Shown: in pieces, positions 53,885 through 62,049 of the stretch | Layout: the number at the start of each line of letters is the position of its first letter | Numbering within the stretch: position 1 is the stretch's first letter | Source of the DNA: Ruegeria atlantica | GTDB taxonomy: Bacteria > Pseudomonadota > Alphaproteobacteria > Rhodobacterales > Rhodobacteraceae | DNA: 64,000 bases | Assembly (NCBI RefSeq): GCF_013032505.1 | Contig: NZ_WQCG01000005.1 | Coordinates: 1 to 64,000, forward strand | Reading direction: 5' to 3' | Made by a program: the position numbers and the translations under genes | Notes under the pieces: generated by a model | The model's database searches: none | What the model was told of the DNA's origin: nothing | The model's input: the letters and a program-made list of their open reading frames with translations, nothing else

Positions 53885-54802
53885 TTGGCTTACGAACACA
53901 ATGATGCCCCCAAAGACTGGCTGGAAGCCGAGCTGGAAGACACGCTGGATGAAGATTTCGAGATTGAATTCAGCGAACCGATGCTGTCGATGGAAGTTCG
54001 CAAGATCTATAAGGAACAACATCCCGAAATGTTGGACCGCAAGGTCTATTTCCGGAACCTTCTGCGATTGCAGGCCGAATTGATCCGGGTCCAGGACTGG
54101 GTTCAACACACCGGTGCCAAAGTGTGCATTCTTTTCGAAGGGCGCGACAGTGCCGGTAAGGGTGGGGTGATCAAGCGCATCACCCAGCGCCTAAATCCGC
54201 GTGTTGCGCGTGTGGTCGCATTGCCCGCGCCCAGCCGCCGGGAGCAAAGCCAATGGTATTTTCAGCGCTATGTTCCGCATCTGCCGGCCGCCGGTGAAAT
54301 CGTTCTGTTCGACCGGTCCTGGTACAACCGCGCAGGCGTTGAACGAGTCATGGGCTTTGCCAGCGAAGATCAGGTCGAACAGTTTTTTCAGGACGTTCCC
54401 GAATTCGAAAGAATGCTGGTGCGGTCGGGTATCATCTTGCTGAAATACTGGTTCTCGATCACCGACGAAGAACAGCAGTTGCGGTTCCTGATGCGCATTC
54501 ACGATCCGATGAAGCAGTGGAAACTGTCCCCTATGGATCTGGAGTCGCGCATTCGGTGGGAGGCGTACACAAAGGCCAAAGAGGATATGTTGTTTCGTAC
54601 GAACATTCCCGAAGCGCCGTGGTACATCGTCGAAGGCAATGACAAAAAGCGCGAACGCCTGAATTGTATCGAGCATCTACTGACTAAGATTCCGTATTCG
54701 GACGTACCGCAGGAAAAGGTCGATTTGCCGGACCGTAAGTACAATCCTGAGTATGAACGCCGGATTCTGCCGGACGAATTATACGTTCCTAAGGTCTATT
54801 GA
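53885..54802 (+). CDS. ppk2: Polyphosphate kinase 2
   Basis: A 305-residue single-domain PPK2. It has Walker A GRDSAGKGG (about 90-98), KRITQRLNPRVARVVALPAPS, Walker B-type FDRSWYNRAGVERVMGF (about 147-163) and lid residues in KYWFSITDEEQQLRF. It transfers phosphate between polyphosphate and nucleotides. TTG at 53885 is preferred as the start because AAGGAGCAGATC gives ideal spacing; another TTG lies 21 bases upstream. It is a stand-alone gene. Confidence 0.94.
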   Translation: MAYEHNDAPKDWLEAELEDTLDEDFEIEFSEPMLSMEVRKIYKEQHPEMLDRKVYFRNLLRLQAELIRVQDWVQHTGAKVCILFEGRDSAGKGGVIKRITQRLNPRVARVVALPAPSRREQSQWYFQRYVPHLPAAGEIVLFDRSWYNRAGVERVMGFASEDQVEQFFQDVPEFERMLVRSGIILLKYWFSITDEEQQLRFLMRIHDPMKQWKLSPMDLESRIRWEAYTKAKEDMLFRTNIPEAPWYIVEGNDKKRERLNCIEHLLTKIPYSDVPQEKVDLPDRKYNPEYERRILPDELYVPKVY

Positions 54803-54818
54803 AATCCCAGTTGGAATT

Positions 54819-54850
54819 GGTGCGAGGCAGGCTCATCCCCGCCTCGCACC
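54819..54850. terminator. Perfect stem-loop between convergent ppk2 and CAP genes
   Basis: GGTGCGAGGC pairs perfectly with GCCTCGCACC around a 12-base loop. It sits between two convergent genes. Neither side has a T-run, so intrinsic termination is possible but not strong. Confidence 0.6.
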
Positions 54851-54860
54851 ATAGGGTTTG

Positions 54861-56030
54861 TTAAGCTGCGTCCATCATGCAGTCGAAGTCATAATAGTTG
54901 AACACAAAGACATCACCTGAATCGTTTCCGGACATGTCAGAACATGTGGTATCCACATCGTCCCCACCATTGTTGGCACCGGTCATCGTCATATCAAAGT
55001 CATCCGCTTCGGGTTCTGCATCGGCATAGTCTGAGTCGTTCCAGTCAAACTGGTCGAACTGTGCCTGCAGTGATTGGACAAAGGACCTTATCTCGGCAAG
55101 GAATTCCTGAACGTCAAAACAGGCGACTTGTTCCGGTTCCTCGGTTCCGGGTGTTTCCGGTTCTTCTGTCTCGGTGACATCGGTGTCGGGTGTTTCTGGC
55201 TCCGGTTCTTCTGTCTCGGTGACATCGGTGTCGGGTGTTTCTGGCTCCGGTTCTTCGGTTTCGGTGACGTCGGTGTCGGGTGTTTCCGGTTCCGGCTCCT
55301 CGGTCTCGGTGACGTTGGTGTCGGGCGTTTCGGGCTCCGGTTCTTCAGTCTCGGTGACGTCAGTGTCGGGCGTTTCCGGCCCCGGCCCTTCAGTCTCGGT
55401 GACATCAGTGTCAGGCGTTTCGGGTGCCGGTTCCTCTGGGTCGGTATCCGGTGTTTCGGCTACGGGTTCCTCTGGCTCGGTAACCTCGGGATCAGGTACT
55501 TCGGCCACGGGCTCTTCAGGCTGCGGGGTTTCTTCAACCGGTGGTGTCGGAGCCGGCGGTGTGGTGGAGCCATTGTCCAGCATAACTTCACCCTGGGTGG
55601 CGGCGAAGTTCTGCGTCACCATTACGGCATCGAAACCCTGCATGTCACCGGTTTCAATACCGATGCCAATGTATTTGAAATCCGGGTTCAGAATGTTCGC
55701 ACGGTGACCGGGGCTGTTCATCAGGTTCTGATGAAGCTGCGCGACGTCATCGCTGATACCGGGCGCACCGCGCTCAGATTGCCAGGCGATGTTTTCACCT
55801 GATCGCCAGTTGCCCGAGAAATCGAACCCTGCCATTTCCATCCGCTGTGTGGCGCTGCTGCCACCCGAGCCGGTGTGGCTGAACCTGTCCGTTTCCAGCA
55901 TCCACTCGCTGTGATCCTCGGACGAGTCGTTCAGGCGGGTTTCAAGCTGTAAGGGGTCCAGCCCGCGGGATGTACGCTCTTGGTTAATAAGCGCCAGCAT
56001 TTCTCGTTCGATACTACTTGCAGTCGACAT
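54861..56030 (-). CDS. CAP/SCP-domain protein with Pro-Glu-Thr tandem repeats
   Basis: A 389-residue protein. An N-terminal CAP domain (about 8-145) has the family residues: EHSEWMLETDRFSHTG, ENIAW and NSPGHRANILNPDFKYIGIG. Then come about 145 acidic residues rich in Pro, Glu and Thr, including six near-identical copies of a 15-residue unit (PETPDTDVTETEEPE). The C-terminal 95 residues are acidic (Asp/Asn-rich) and contain three Cys. There is no classical signal peptide, so type I or other leaderless secretion is possible. GGAGGCAAAA precedes the ATG. Confidence 0.88.
   Translation of the reverse strand: MSTASSIEREMLALINQERTSRGLDPLQLETRLNDSSEDHSEWMLETDRFSHTGSGGSSATQRMEMAGFDFSGNWRSGENIAWQSERGAPGISDDVAQLHQNLMNSPGHRANILNPDFKYIGIGIETGDMQGFDAVMVTQNFAATQGEVMLDNGSTTPPAPTPPVEETPQPEEPVAEVPDPEVTEPEEPVAETPDTDPEEPAPETPDTDVTETEGPGPETPDTDVTETEEPEPETPDTNVTETEEPEPETPDTDVTETEEPEPETPDTDVTETEEPEPETPDTDVTETEEPETPGTEEPEQVACFDVQEFLAEIRSFVQSLQAQFDQFDWNDSDYADAEPEADDFDMTMTGANNGGDDVDTTCSDMSGNDSGDVFVFNYYDFDCMMDAA
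55155..55424 (-). repeat. 45-bp coding tandem repeat (six copies)
   Basis: Within the CAP gene, six consecutive 45-bp units encode PETPDTDVTETEEPE with small changes (first copy ends EGPG, third has N for D). Repeats at this identity can expand or contract by slippage, altering linker length. The region is coding, not a CRISPR array. Confidence 0.88.
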
Positions 56031-56252
56031 TTTTGCCTCCGATTGGTTTTTGTCGTGGTAGACGGCGCCAGTTACAAAGGCTGGATGCTGCGTTCATAGG
56101 GACGGAGTGCTTTAAGGCGAGTTTTGGCGGGGCAGTGCTACCGCCACGAGATTCGCTGCGCTGCAAAATGCCGGGCAAAATGTTGCTGAGGGGGAAATGG
56201 CAGCTTGTCGCGCGTAGGCGGCCCGAGTCGGCATAAATCATCCGACCCTGAA

Positions 56253-56290
56253 AACGACAAACCCCCGGGCGATGCCTCGGGGGTCGTCAA
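56253..56290 (-). terminator. Terminator after rpsU
   Basis: On the minus strand a stem of CCCCCG/CGGGGG and GGC/GCC with one bulged A, extended by GAC/GTC, is followed by TTTTC. It lies just beyond the S21 stop and reads correctly for leftward transcription. Confidence 0.8.
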
Positions 56291-56322
56291 AAAGTGTCAT
56301 CCAAAGCTGGACGAGCGAGGTT

Positions 56323-56529
56323 TTAGAGCAAACCTTCGCGCTGTGCTTTCTTACGTGCCAGTTTACGGGCACGACGGATCGCTTCAGCCTTCTCGCGCGC
56401 TTTTTTCTCGGACGGTTTCTCGAAATGTTGCTTAAGCTTCATTTCACGGAACACGCCTTCGCGCTGCAGCTTTTTCTTCAGGGCACGAAGCGCCTGATCG
56501 ACGTTATTGTCGCGAACACTAACCTGCAT
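56323..56529 (-). CDS. rpsU: 30S ribosomal protein S21
   Basis: A 68-residue basic protein matching bS21: [25 protein letters not shown], then [21 protein letters not shown]. It binds the small ribosomal subunit near the anti-Shine-Dalgarno and helps initiation. It is a single-gene unit with its own terminator, divergent from COQ9. Confidence 0.97.
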   Translation of the reverse strand: MQVSVRDNNVDQALRALKKKLQREGVFREMKLKQHFEKPSEKKAREKAEAIRRARKLARKKAQREGLL

Positions 56530-56640
56530 GTGGTTGTCACCACCTTTCTAGATAGAGTTGCAAGGAAATTGCAGGAGTTGGCCGTATAGCAAAGCGCCTC
56601 TATCTTGTCTAGTACTGGCTCTGAGAACCGGAGAACCGCC

Positions 56641-57333
56641 ATGACGACCACTTATGAAGATGCAAAACAGCAGCTTTTGGACGCAGTCTTGATCCATGTG
56701 CCGTTTGACGGCTGGTCCGAGGCCAGCTTTCGCGCGGCTATATTAGATTGCGATATGGATGACACTCTGGCGCGCGCGATCTGCCCCCGCGGCGCAGTTG
56801 ATCTGGCGCTTGCGTTCCATGCGCGCGGCGACGCGGCGATGGAAGACCGCCTTAAATCCACGGACCTGAGCGATCTGAAGTTCCGAGAGCGAATCGCCGC
56901 CGCAGTTCGCTTTCGGCTTGAGGCTGTTCCGGACAAGGAACTGGTTCGCCGGGGCATGACGTTGTTTTCCCTGCCTACTCATGCAGCCGATGGGGCAAAA
57001 GCACTGTGGCAGACCTGTGATCTGATTTGGGACACGCTGGGAGATACATCGGACGATGTGAACTGGTACACAAAACGTGCGACATTGTCGGGTGTCTATT
57101 CCTCGACACTGCTGTTCTGGCTGGGCGACGATTCCCCCGATCACCAGAAAACATGGGAGTTTCTGGATCGGCGCATAGATAACGTTATGCAGATCGAAAA
57201 GATCAAAGCGCAGGTGAATGGTAACCCGCTGTTCAAACCGTTTCTGGCGGTTCCAAATTGGCTGGCCGGTCAGGTGAAGCCACCCTTGAAAATGAGGGCC
57301 GATTTGCCGGGGATGCTGAACCCGCGCAAGTAA
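56641..57333 (+). CDS. COQ9 family ubiquinone biosynthesis protein
   Basis: A 230-residue protein. The TetR-like N-terminal helices and the COQ9 lipid-binding C-terminus are suggested by VPFDGWSEASFRAAILDCDMD, DVNWYTKRATLSGVYSSTLLFWL and the conserved DDSPDHQKTWEFLDRRI. COQ9 presents ubiquinone precursors to COQ7-type hydroxylases at the membrane in alphaproteobacteria and mitochondria. The start at 56641 is chosen because the upstream extension (MSSTGSENRRTA) is not family-like. Confidence 0.93.
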   Translation: MTTTYEDAKQQLLDAVLIHVPFDGWSEASFRAAILDCDMDDTLARAICPRGAVDLALAFHARGDAAMEDRLKSTDLSDLKFRERIAAAVRFRLEAVPDKELVRRGMTLFSLPTHAADGAKALWQTCDLIWDTLGDTSDDVNWYTKRATLSGVYSSTLLFWLGDDSPDHQKTWEFLDRRIDNVMQIEKIKAQVNGNPLFKPFLAVPNWLAGQVKPPLKMRADLPGMLNPRK

Positions 57334-57388
57334 GCGTCTGGGCCTTCCAGAAATTGCCTGCTAGGCATTGGGCAAAGGAGATTTGCCC

Positions 57389-58375
57389 ATGACCCAGATG
57401 ATGCGCGCTGTCGAAATCACCAAACCCGGTGGCCCGGATGTTCTGCAACTGACGGAACGCCCCGTGCCCGAACCGCAAGCCGGACAAGTGATCCTGAAAG
57501 TGGCCTATGCTGGCGTGAACCGCCCGGATGCGCTGCAGCGCGCCGGGGCATACGATCCGCCTCCGGGCGCCAGCGATTTGCCTGGGCTTGAGGCGTCGGG
57601 CGAGATTGTTGCCGTTGGTGCCGGGGTACAAGGTCTGGCAGTTGGCGATCAGGTTTGCGCATTGTTGCCTGGTGGTGGCTATGCGGAATATGTGGCCACC
57701 CCAGCCGCACATTGTCTGCCAGTTCCTTCGGGAATGGGGATGAAAGAAGCGGCCTGTCTGCCCGAAACCTTCTTCACTGTCTGGTCCAACGTCTTCACTC
57801 GTGGTGGGCTCAAAGCGGGCGAGCGTTTTCTGGTTCATGGCGGGTCAAGCGGAATTGGCACAACGGCTATTCAGCTGGCGAATGCGTTTGGCGCGCGGGT
57901 ATTTGCAACGGCCGGGTCTGCTGAGAAGTGCGATGCTTGTGTGAGCCTTGGCGCCGAGAAGGCGATCAATTACCGGGACGAGGATTTTGTGGGTGTCATG
58001 CGCGCCGAAGGTGGGGCGAACCTGATCCTCGACATGGTTGGTGGCGACTATATCCCGCGTAACGTCAAAGCTCTGGCCGAGGATGGGCGTCTGGTTCAGA
58101 TCGCCTTCCTGCAAGGTCCGAAGGTCGAGTTGAACTTTGCGATGATGATGGTCAAACGCCTGACCCTGACTGGCAGTACTTTGCGCCCTCAAAGTGATCT
58201 GGCAAAGGCGAAGATTGCGCAGGATCTGGGCGAAGCCGTCTGGCCATTGCTGGAGGCCGGGAAGGTGGCCCCTGTGATGGATAGTGAGTTCGATCTGGCG
58301 GATGCGTCAGCCGCCCATGCACGGATGGAAAGTTCGGGACATATCGGAAAGATCGTCCTGAAAGTCGCCGGCTAA
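57389..58375 (+). CDS. NAD(P)H quinone oxidoreductase, PIG3-like
   Basis: A 328-residue MDR protein without zinc ligands. It starts MMRAVEITKPGGPDVLQL, contains the PIG3-type Y-A-G-V-N-R-P-D and the nucleotide loop VHGGSSGIGTTAIQLA (about 148-163). PIG3 homologues reduce quinones with NADPH. AAAGGAGA precedes the chosen start. It follows COQ9 by 55 bases, so a shared link to quinone metabolism is possible but not shown. Confidence 0.9.
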   Translation: MTQMMRAVEITKPGGPDVLQLTERPVPEPQAGQVILKVAYAGVNRPDALQRAGAYDPPPGASDLPGLEASGEIVAVGAGVQGLAVGDQVCALLPGGGYAEYVATPAAHCLPVPSGMGMKEAACLPETFFTVWSNVFTRGGLKAGERFLVHGGSSGIGTTAIQLANAFGARVFATAGSAEKCDACVSLGAEKAINYRDEDFVGVMRAEGGANLILDMVGGDYIPRNVKALAEDGRLVQIAFLQGPKVELNFAMMMVKRLTLTGSTLRPQSDLAKAKIAQDLGEAVWPLLEAGKVAPVMDSEFDLADASAAHARMESSGHIGKIVLKVAG

Positions 58376-58409
58376 AGCTTAGGCGCGGGTAGCTCCCGCG
58401 CTTTTTCAA

Positions 58410-59267
58410 TCAGACCACCGCGCGGCGGTAGAGATGCCAGGTCGCGTGGCCCAAGACGGGCATGACGACGATCAGCCCCAACAACATCGGGATGGCTCCG
58501 ATAATCAGCAAGGCCGCCACGATGAACCCCCACGCCAGAATGACACCTGGGTTATGCCGCAGCACCCGGACAGAAGTTACGACTGCAACCGGCAGGCCAA
58601 CCTGACGGTCCAGCAAAAGCGGAAAGCTGACGACACTCACGGCCAATGCGACCAACGCAAACAGGAACCCGATCGCATTTCCGAAGATGATCATGGACCA
58701 GCCTGCTCCTGTGGTGAACACCTGAGTCACGAAGGCCCCGAATGAGGCGGGCAGATCAGGCCCTAGCGTATGCACGTATATGCTCTGTGCGACCATCAGC
58801 CAGACCAGCAACAGCATGACCAGATAAAAACCTAAAGCCAGAATCGCGCCAAACGATGGGGACCGGAATACGCCCAAGGCGTCCAACCAATGCACTTCGC
58901 CGCCTTGTTCACGTTTGCGGCTGATCTCGTAAAGGCCCACGGCGGCTATTGGACCCACAAGTGCGAATCCCATGATCAGCGGCGCCAGAAGCGGAACCAT
59001 ATTGCGGTTCAGGCCGAACCCGAACATCAACAAGCCCGCGATCGGGTAAACCAGTATGATGAAAATGGCATCCGCCCGCGTTTCCAGGAAATCGTTGTAC
59101 CCGGCCTGTAAACAGGCCTTCAGATCCTGCATCGTCAGGGTTTGCACCTGCGGCAGATGCCGAGTTTCCGCGCTGCCGATGTGGTGCACGCTTTCGGTGA
59201 TGTGATCGCCGGTTGCGCCAATGTTTCGGGCCGCCCAGCTAATTGGATTTCCAATTGTTTTGGCCAT
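58410..59267 (-). CDS. DUF2189 family membrane protein
   Basis: A 285-residue protein with about six transmembrane segments. It matches DUF2189 by its opening (ADAIFIILVYPIAGLLMFG after a soluble N-terminus with TMQDLKACLQAGYNDFL) and the repeated VGLYEISRKREQG block. MAKTIGNP is chosen because GGGAGGGG precedes it; the longer frame has no coding character. It has been linked to cytochrome oxidase clusters in some species, but none is here. Function unknown. Confidence 0.85.
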   Translation of the reverse strand: MAKTIGNPISWAARNIGATGDHITESVHHIGSAETRHLPQVQTLTMQDLKACLQAGYNDFLETRADAIFIILVYPIAGLLMFGFGLNRNMVPLLAPLIMGFALVGPIAAVGLYEISRKREQGGEVHWLDALGVFRSPSFGAILALGFYLVMLLLVWLMVAQSIYVHTLGPDLPASFGAFVTQVFTTGAGWSMIIFGNAIGFLFALVALAVSVVSFPLLLDRQVGLPVAVVTSVRVLRHNPGVILAWGFIVAALLIIGAIPMLLGLIVVMPVLGHATWHLYRRAVV

Positions 59268-59458
59268 CTTGATCCCCTCCCTTTGCCAGTGCGCAGCGGG
59301 GTCAATCCGGCGTTGGTTGCCTTTGGCCGGACCAGCCGGCAACGCTCGGGACCTAGTATAGCACAGTTTTTCGCGCTGTGGTTGCGTGGCGGCAAAAACC
59401 TTCCAATTGCCCTGTTTCACAGTCGTGTTAGCTTGGCGTCAGGCAACAGGAGGTCAGC

Positions 59459-60442
59459 ATGCAGCAAACGGCAAGAACCGTCGTCATTCACGAACACGGC
59501 GGCCCCGAAGTTCTGAAGATCGAAGACCGGCCCTTGGGCGATCCCGGACCCGGCGAGGTTCGCATTCGCCAAAGGGCATGTGGGTTGAACTTCATTGATG
59601 TTTACCAGCGCACCGGGCTGTATCCGCTGGATCTGCCGCATGCGCTGGGCATGGAAGCTGCAGGTGTGATTGAGGCCGTAGGTGAAGGTGTTACCCATCT
59701 GAAACCCGGCCAACGCGCAGCCTATGCCGCAGCCCCCGCCGGAGCTTATTGCGAAGCGCGCGTGATGCCTGCGGCGCAGGTATGCCCGTTGTCTGAAGGG
59801 ATTTCCTTTGATGCGGCCGCGGCGATGATGCTCAAGGGGATGACGGTGGAGTATTTGTTTCATCGGACAACGCCCTTGAAACGCGGTGACACGGTTCTGT
59901 TCCATGCGGCAGCCGGTGGTGTTGGTTTGATTGCCTGCCAATGGGCCAAGTCCGAAGGTATCACCCTTATCGGAACCGCTGGAACGGATGAGAAATGCAG
60001 CCTTGCACAGTTCAACGGGGCCGCGCATTGCATCAACTATCGGACTGAGAACTTTGCCCAGCGTGTGGCAGAGATCACTGGTGGAAAGGGTGTGGATGTG
60101 GTGATGGACTCCATTGGCGCGGACACGTTCAATGGCTCGCTGGACTGCCTGAAACCTTTGGGGATGATGATCTCATTCGGCAACGCTTCGGGACCGGTTC
60201 CGTTGATGGATATCGGCATTCTGGGGAAGAAGGGTTCGTTGAAGATCACGCGGCCGACCCTGTTTACCCACATCTCGGACCATTCCGTCTGTCAGGCAAT
60301 GGCGCGGCGGCTATTCGGTAAGGTCGAAGGCGGAGAGGTCAAAATCCACATCGACCAACGCTTTCCTCTTGCGGAAGTTGCCGAGGCGCACCGAGTGCTT
60401 GAAGCGCGTCAAACCACGGGCAGCACGGTTCTGGAACCGTAA
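59459..60442 (+). CDS. qor: Quinone oxidoreductase (zeta-crystallin type)
   Basis: A 327-residue MDR reductase. It shows QRACGLNFIDVYQRTGLYP at the N-terminal fold, GMEAAGVIEAVGEGV, the nucleotide loop LFHAAAGGVGLIACQWAK (about 145-162) and GKGVDVVMDSIGADT. It lacks catalytic zinc ligands and probably reduces quinones with NADPH. AGGAGG precedes the start. A strong terminator follows, shared with the YHS gene. Confidence 0.93.
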   Translation: MQQTARTVVIHEHGGPEVLKIEDRPLGDPGPGEVRIRQRACGLNFIDVYQRTGLYPLDLPHALGMEAAGVIEAVGEGVTHLKPGQRAAYAAAPAGAYCEARVMPAAQVCPLSEGISFDAAAAMMLKGMTVEYLFHRTTPLKRGDTVLFHAAAGGVGLIACQWAKSEGITLIGTAGTDEKCSLAQFNGAAHCINYRTENFAQRVAEITGGKGVDVVMDSIGADTFNGSLDCLKPLGMMISFGNASGPVPLMDIGILGKKGSLKITRPTLFTHISDHSVCQAMARRLFGKVEGGEVKIHIDQRFPLAEVAEAHRVLEARQTTGSTVLEP

Positions 60443-60466
60443 GACTGCCTGGTCGCGAAACGGGAA

Positions 60467-60498
60467 GCGGCGGCAGAAAATCTGCCGCCGCTTTTTTT
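60467..60498 (+). terminator. Rho-independent terminator after qor
   Basis: A perfect 11-bp stem (GCGGCGGCAGA / TCTGCCGCCGC) with a 3-base loop is followed by seven Ts. It lies 24 bases after the qor stop, before the convergent YHS gene. Confidence 0.95.
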
Positions 60499-60514
60499 GG
60501 GGAATGTTTGCGAT

Positions 60515-60988
60515 TTACTGCTGCAGTTCCGCCGGTGTCTTGTCGGAAATATCTTCCCAATTGGCGCTGGCCTGATCGATAAAGCCAGGGATGTCGCCTT
60601 CCCAGCGCTGCTGGATGTCCTGCGACAGGTTCAGGTACAGCTTGTTGTCGACGATCTTCCAGTAGTTCGGGTCACCGTCAAACTTGAAGCCCATCGCGGC
60701 ACCAAAAGCGCAGTAGCCGCCGTATGCGGGCAGGTAGGCCTCGGGGTTTTCCTCGAATGCGGCTTTGTTTTCTTCATTGGCAAAGCGGTACATCGCGTCA
60801 TTGTGCAGCGCGGTGATACGGTAGTCACCTTTCGTCGGCTGACCTTCGGTGAAATAGGCAACCGGGTCATAACCCTGCAAGGCCAGACCGGTCGAGCTTG
60901 CATTCAGTTCAACACCAGCGGCCCAAGCCGAACCTGCGATGGCAACAGACAGCGCAACGCCGCCAATAAGAGATTTGAACTTGTTCAT
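60515..60988 (-). CDS. Secreted YHS-domain protein
   Basis: A 157-residue protein with a signal peptide (NKFKSLIGGVALSVAIAGSAWA, cut before AGVEL). The YHS-like core is LQGYDPVAYFTEGQPTKG, MYRFANEENKAAFEENPEAYLPAYGGYCAFGA, where the aromatic and Cys residues suggest metal binding. Related proteins sit in heavy-metal or redox contexts. The start at 60988 fits the signal peptide. Periplasmic function is unknown. Confidence 0.88.
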   Translation of the reverse strand: MNKFKSLIGGVALSVAIAGSAWAAGVELNASSTGLALQGYDPVAYFTEGQPTKGDYRITALHNDAMYRFANEENKAAFEENPEAYLPAYGGYCAFGAAMGFKFDGDPNYWKIVDNKLYLNLSQDIQQRWEGDIPGFIDQASANWEDISDKTPAELQQ

Positions 60989-61181
60989 TGTTTTCACCTT
61001 TCGTGAAGGGGCCGCCACGTCGCGCTGAAAATTGCGCCCAGACGACCCAAGAGTTTTTGTCCGTGAGACCCGCAATTGGTCGTCACGGAACCCAAGTGGG
61101 CAGGCAGGCCATCACGTTCAAAGCAATCAATTGTGAATGTGCAGAGGCGAATAGGTTCTGTTCACAAATGCAGAGTTGGCC

Positions 61182-61457
61182 TTAGGTGTCGGCCACGAAC
61201 GCCAGAACGAATTCAGTAACTTTTTCGGCCGGCATTTCGCAGGGGCGAAGAAGTGATCCGTTTCTGGTCAGATAGATGTTCAGACTGATATAATCCCCGC
61301 CACCCATAGCGTGCGCGACAAGCTTCTGAGATTTACCGTCAGAGAATTCTGTTCGGTTGACGATGTATCGCTTGCCGTGGGCGTACCCGGTGATGAGCCC
61401 ACCGGGATGGCGAAAAAGGCGGTCAGGAAGGCGTCCGAGGCGCTCAAGACTGTCCAA
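61182..61457 (-). CDS. Small hypothetical protein downstream of plsY
   Basis: A 91-residue protein whose start overlaps the plsY stop by 14 bases. The sequence (GGLITGYAHGKRYIVNRTEFSDGKSQKLVAHAMGGGDYISLNIY) looks like a compact alpha/beta fold. No family was recognised. Consistent overlap and coding-like composition support a real gene translated with plsY. Confidence 0.7.
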   Translation of the reverse strand: MDSLERLGRLPDRLFRHPGGLITGYAHGKRYIVNRTEFSDGKSQKLVAHAMGGGDYISLNIYLTRNGSLLRPCEMPAEKVTEFVLAFVADT

Positions 61458-62049
61458 TTTTTGGTTCAGTACCGGATTTGATGCGGGCGATATTCGCGCT
61501 GTGGCGCCAGTAGACCAACATGGTCAGGATACCTGTCAGTACCAGCGTCACTGAATTCGTCAGCAGAAGGACCCAAATAGTTGACATCGCGGCGGCTGCA
61601 AGTGCCGCAAGGGATGAGATACGCCATATTGCAGCAGCGACCAGCCAGGTCAGGCAACAGGCGACACCAACGCGCCAGTCCAACGCCAGCCAGATACCCA
61701 GGAACGTGGCGACCCCTTTGCCTCCCTTAAAGCCCAGCCAAACGGGGAAGCAATGACCCAATAATGCGGCCAGCGCTGCAATCTGCGCGGCATCCTCACC
61801 GGCAAGGGCACGCGCGACCAGAACAGCAACCCCGCCTTTTGCGGCATCTAAGATCAGGGTCAGGGCTGCGGCAGTTTTGTTGCCTGTCCGCAGAACATTG
61901 GTTGCGCCGATATTGCCCGAACCGATGTTGCGCAGATTGCCCAAGCCCATCACCTTGGCCAGGACCATGCCAAACGGGATCGACCCCATCAGATACCCAA
62001 AGGCCGCCCAGAGAATTAGCTGGGTCGTTGTGCTGTCAATGAAGGGCAT
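61444..62049 (-). CDS. plsY: Acyl-phosphate:glycerol-3-phosphate acyltransferase
   Basis: A 201-residue membrane enzyme that starts phospholipid synthesis. The three cytoplasmic motifs are present: GSIPFGMVLAK (motif 1), GSGNIGATNVLRTGNK (motif 2) and GHCFPVWLGFKGGKGVAT (motif 3). Its ATG overlaps the stop of the dihydroorotase-like gene (TGATG). Confidence 0.96.
   Translation of the reverse strand: MPFIDSTTTQLILWAAFGYLMGSIPFGMVLAKVMGLGNLRNIGSGNIGATNVLRTGNKTAAALTLILDAAKGGVAVLVARALAGEDAAQIAALAALLGHCFPVWLGFKGGKGVATFLGIWLALDWRVGVACCLTWLVAAAIWRISSLAALAAAAMSTIWVLLLTNSVTLVLTGILTMLVYWRHSANIARIKSGTEPKIGQS

Noticed and set aside
55155..55424. Possible CRISPR array
   Set aside because: Units are contiguous coding repeats with no spacers.
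56014..56241. 75-residue minus-strand open frame upstream of the CAP gene
   Set aside because: It lacks a convincing start and coding character and overlaps the CAP start.
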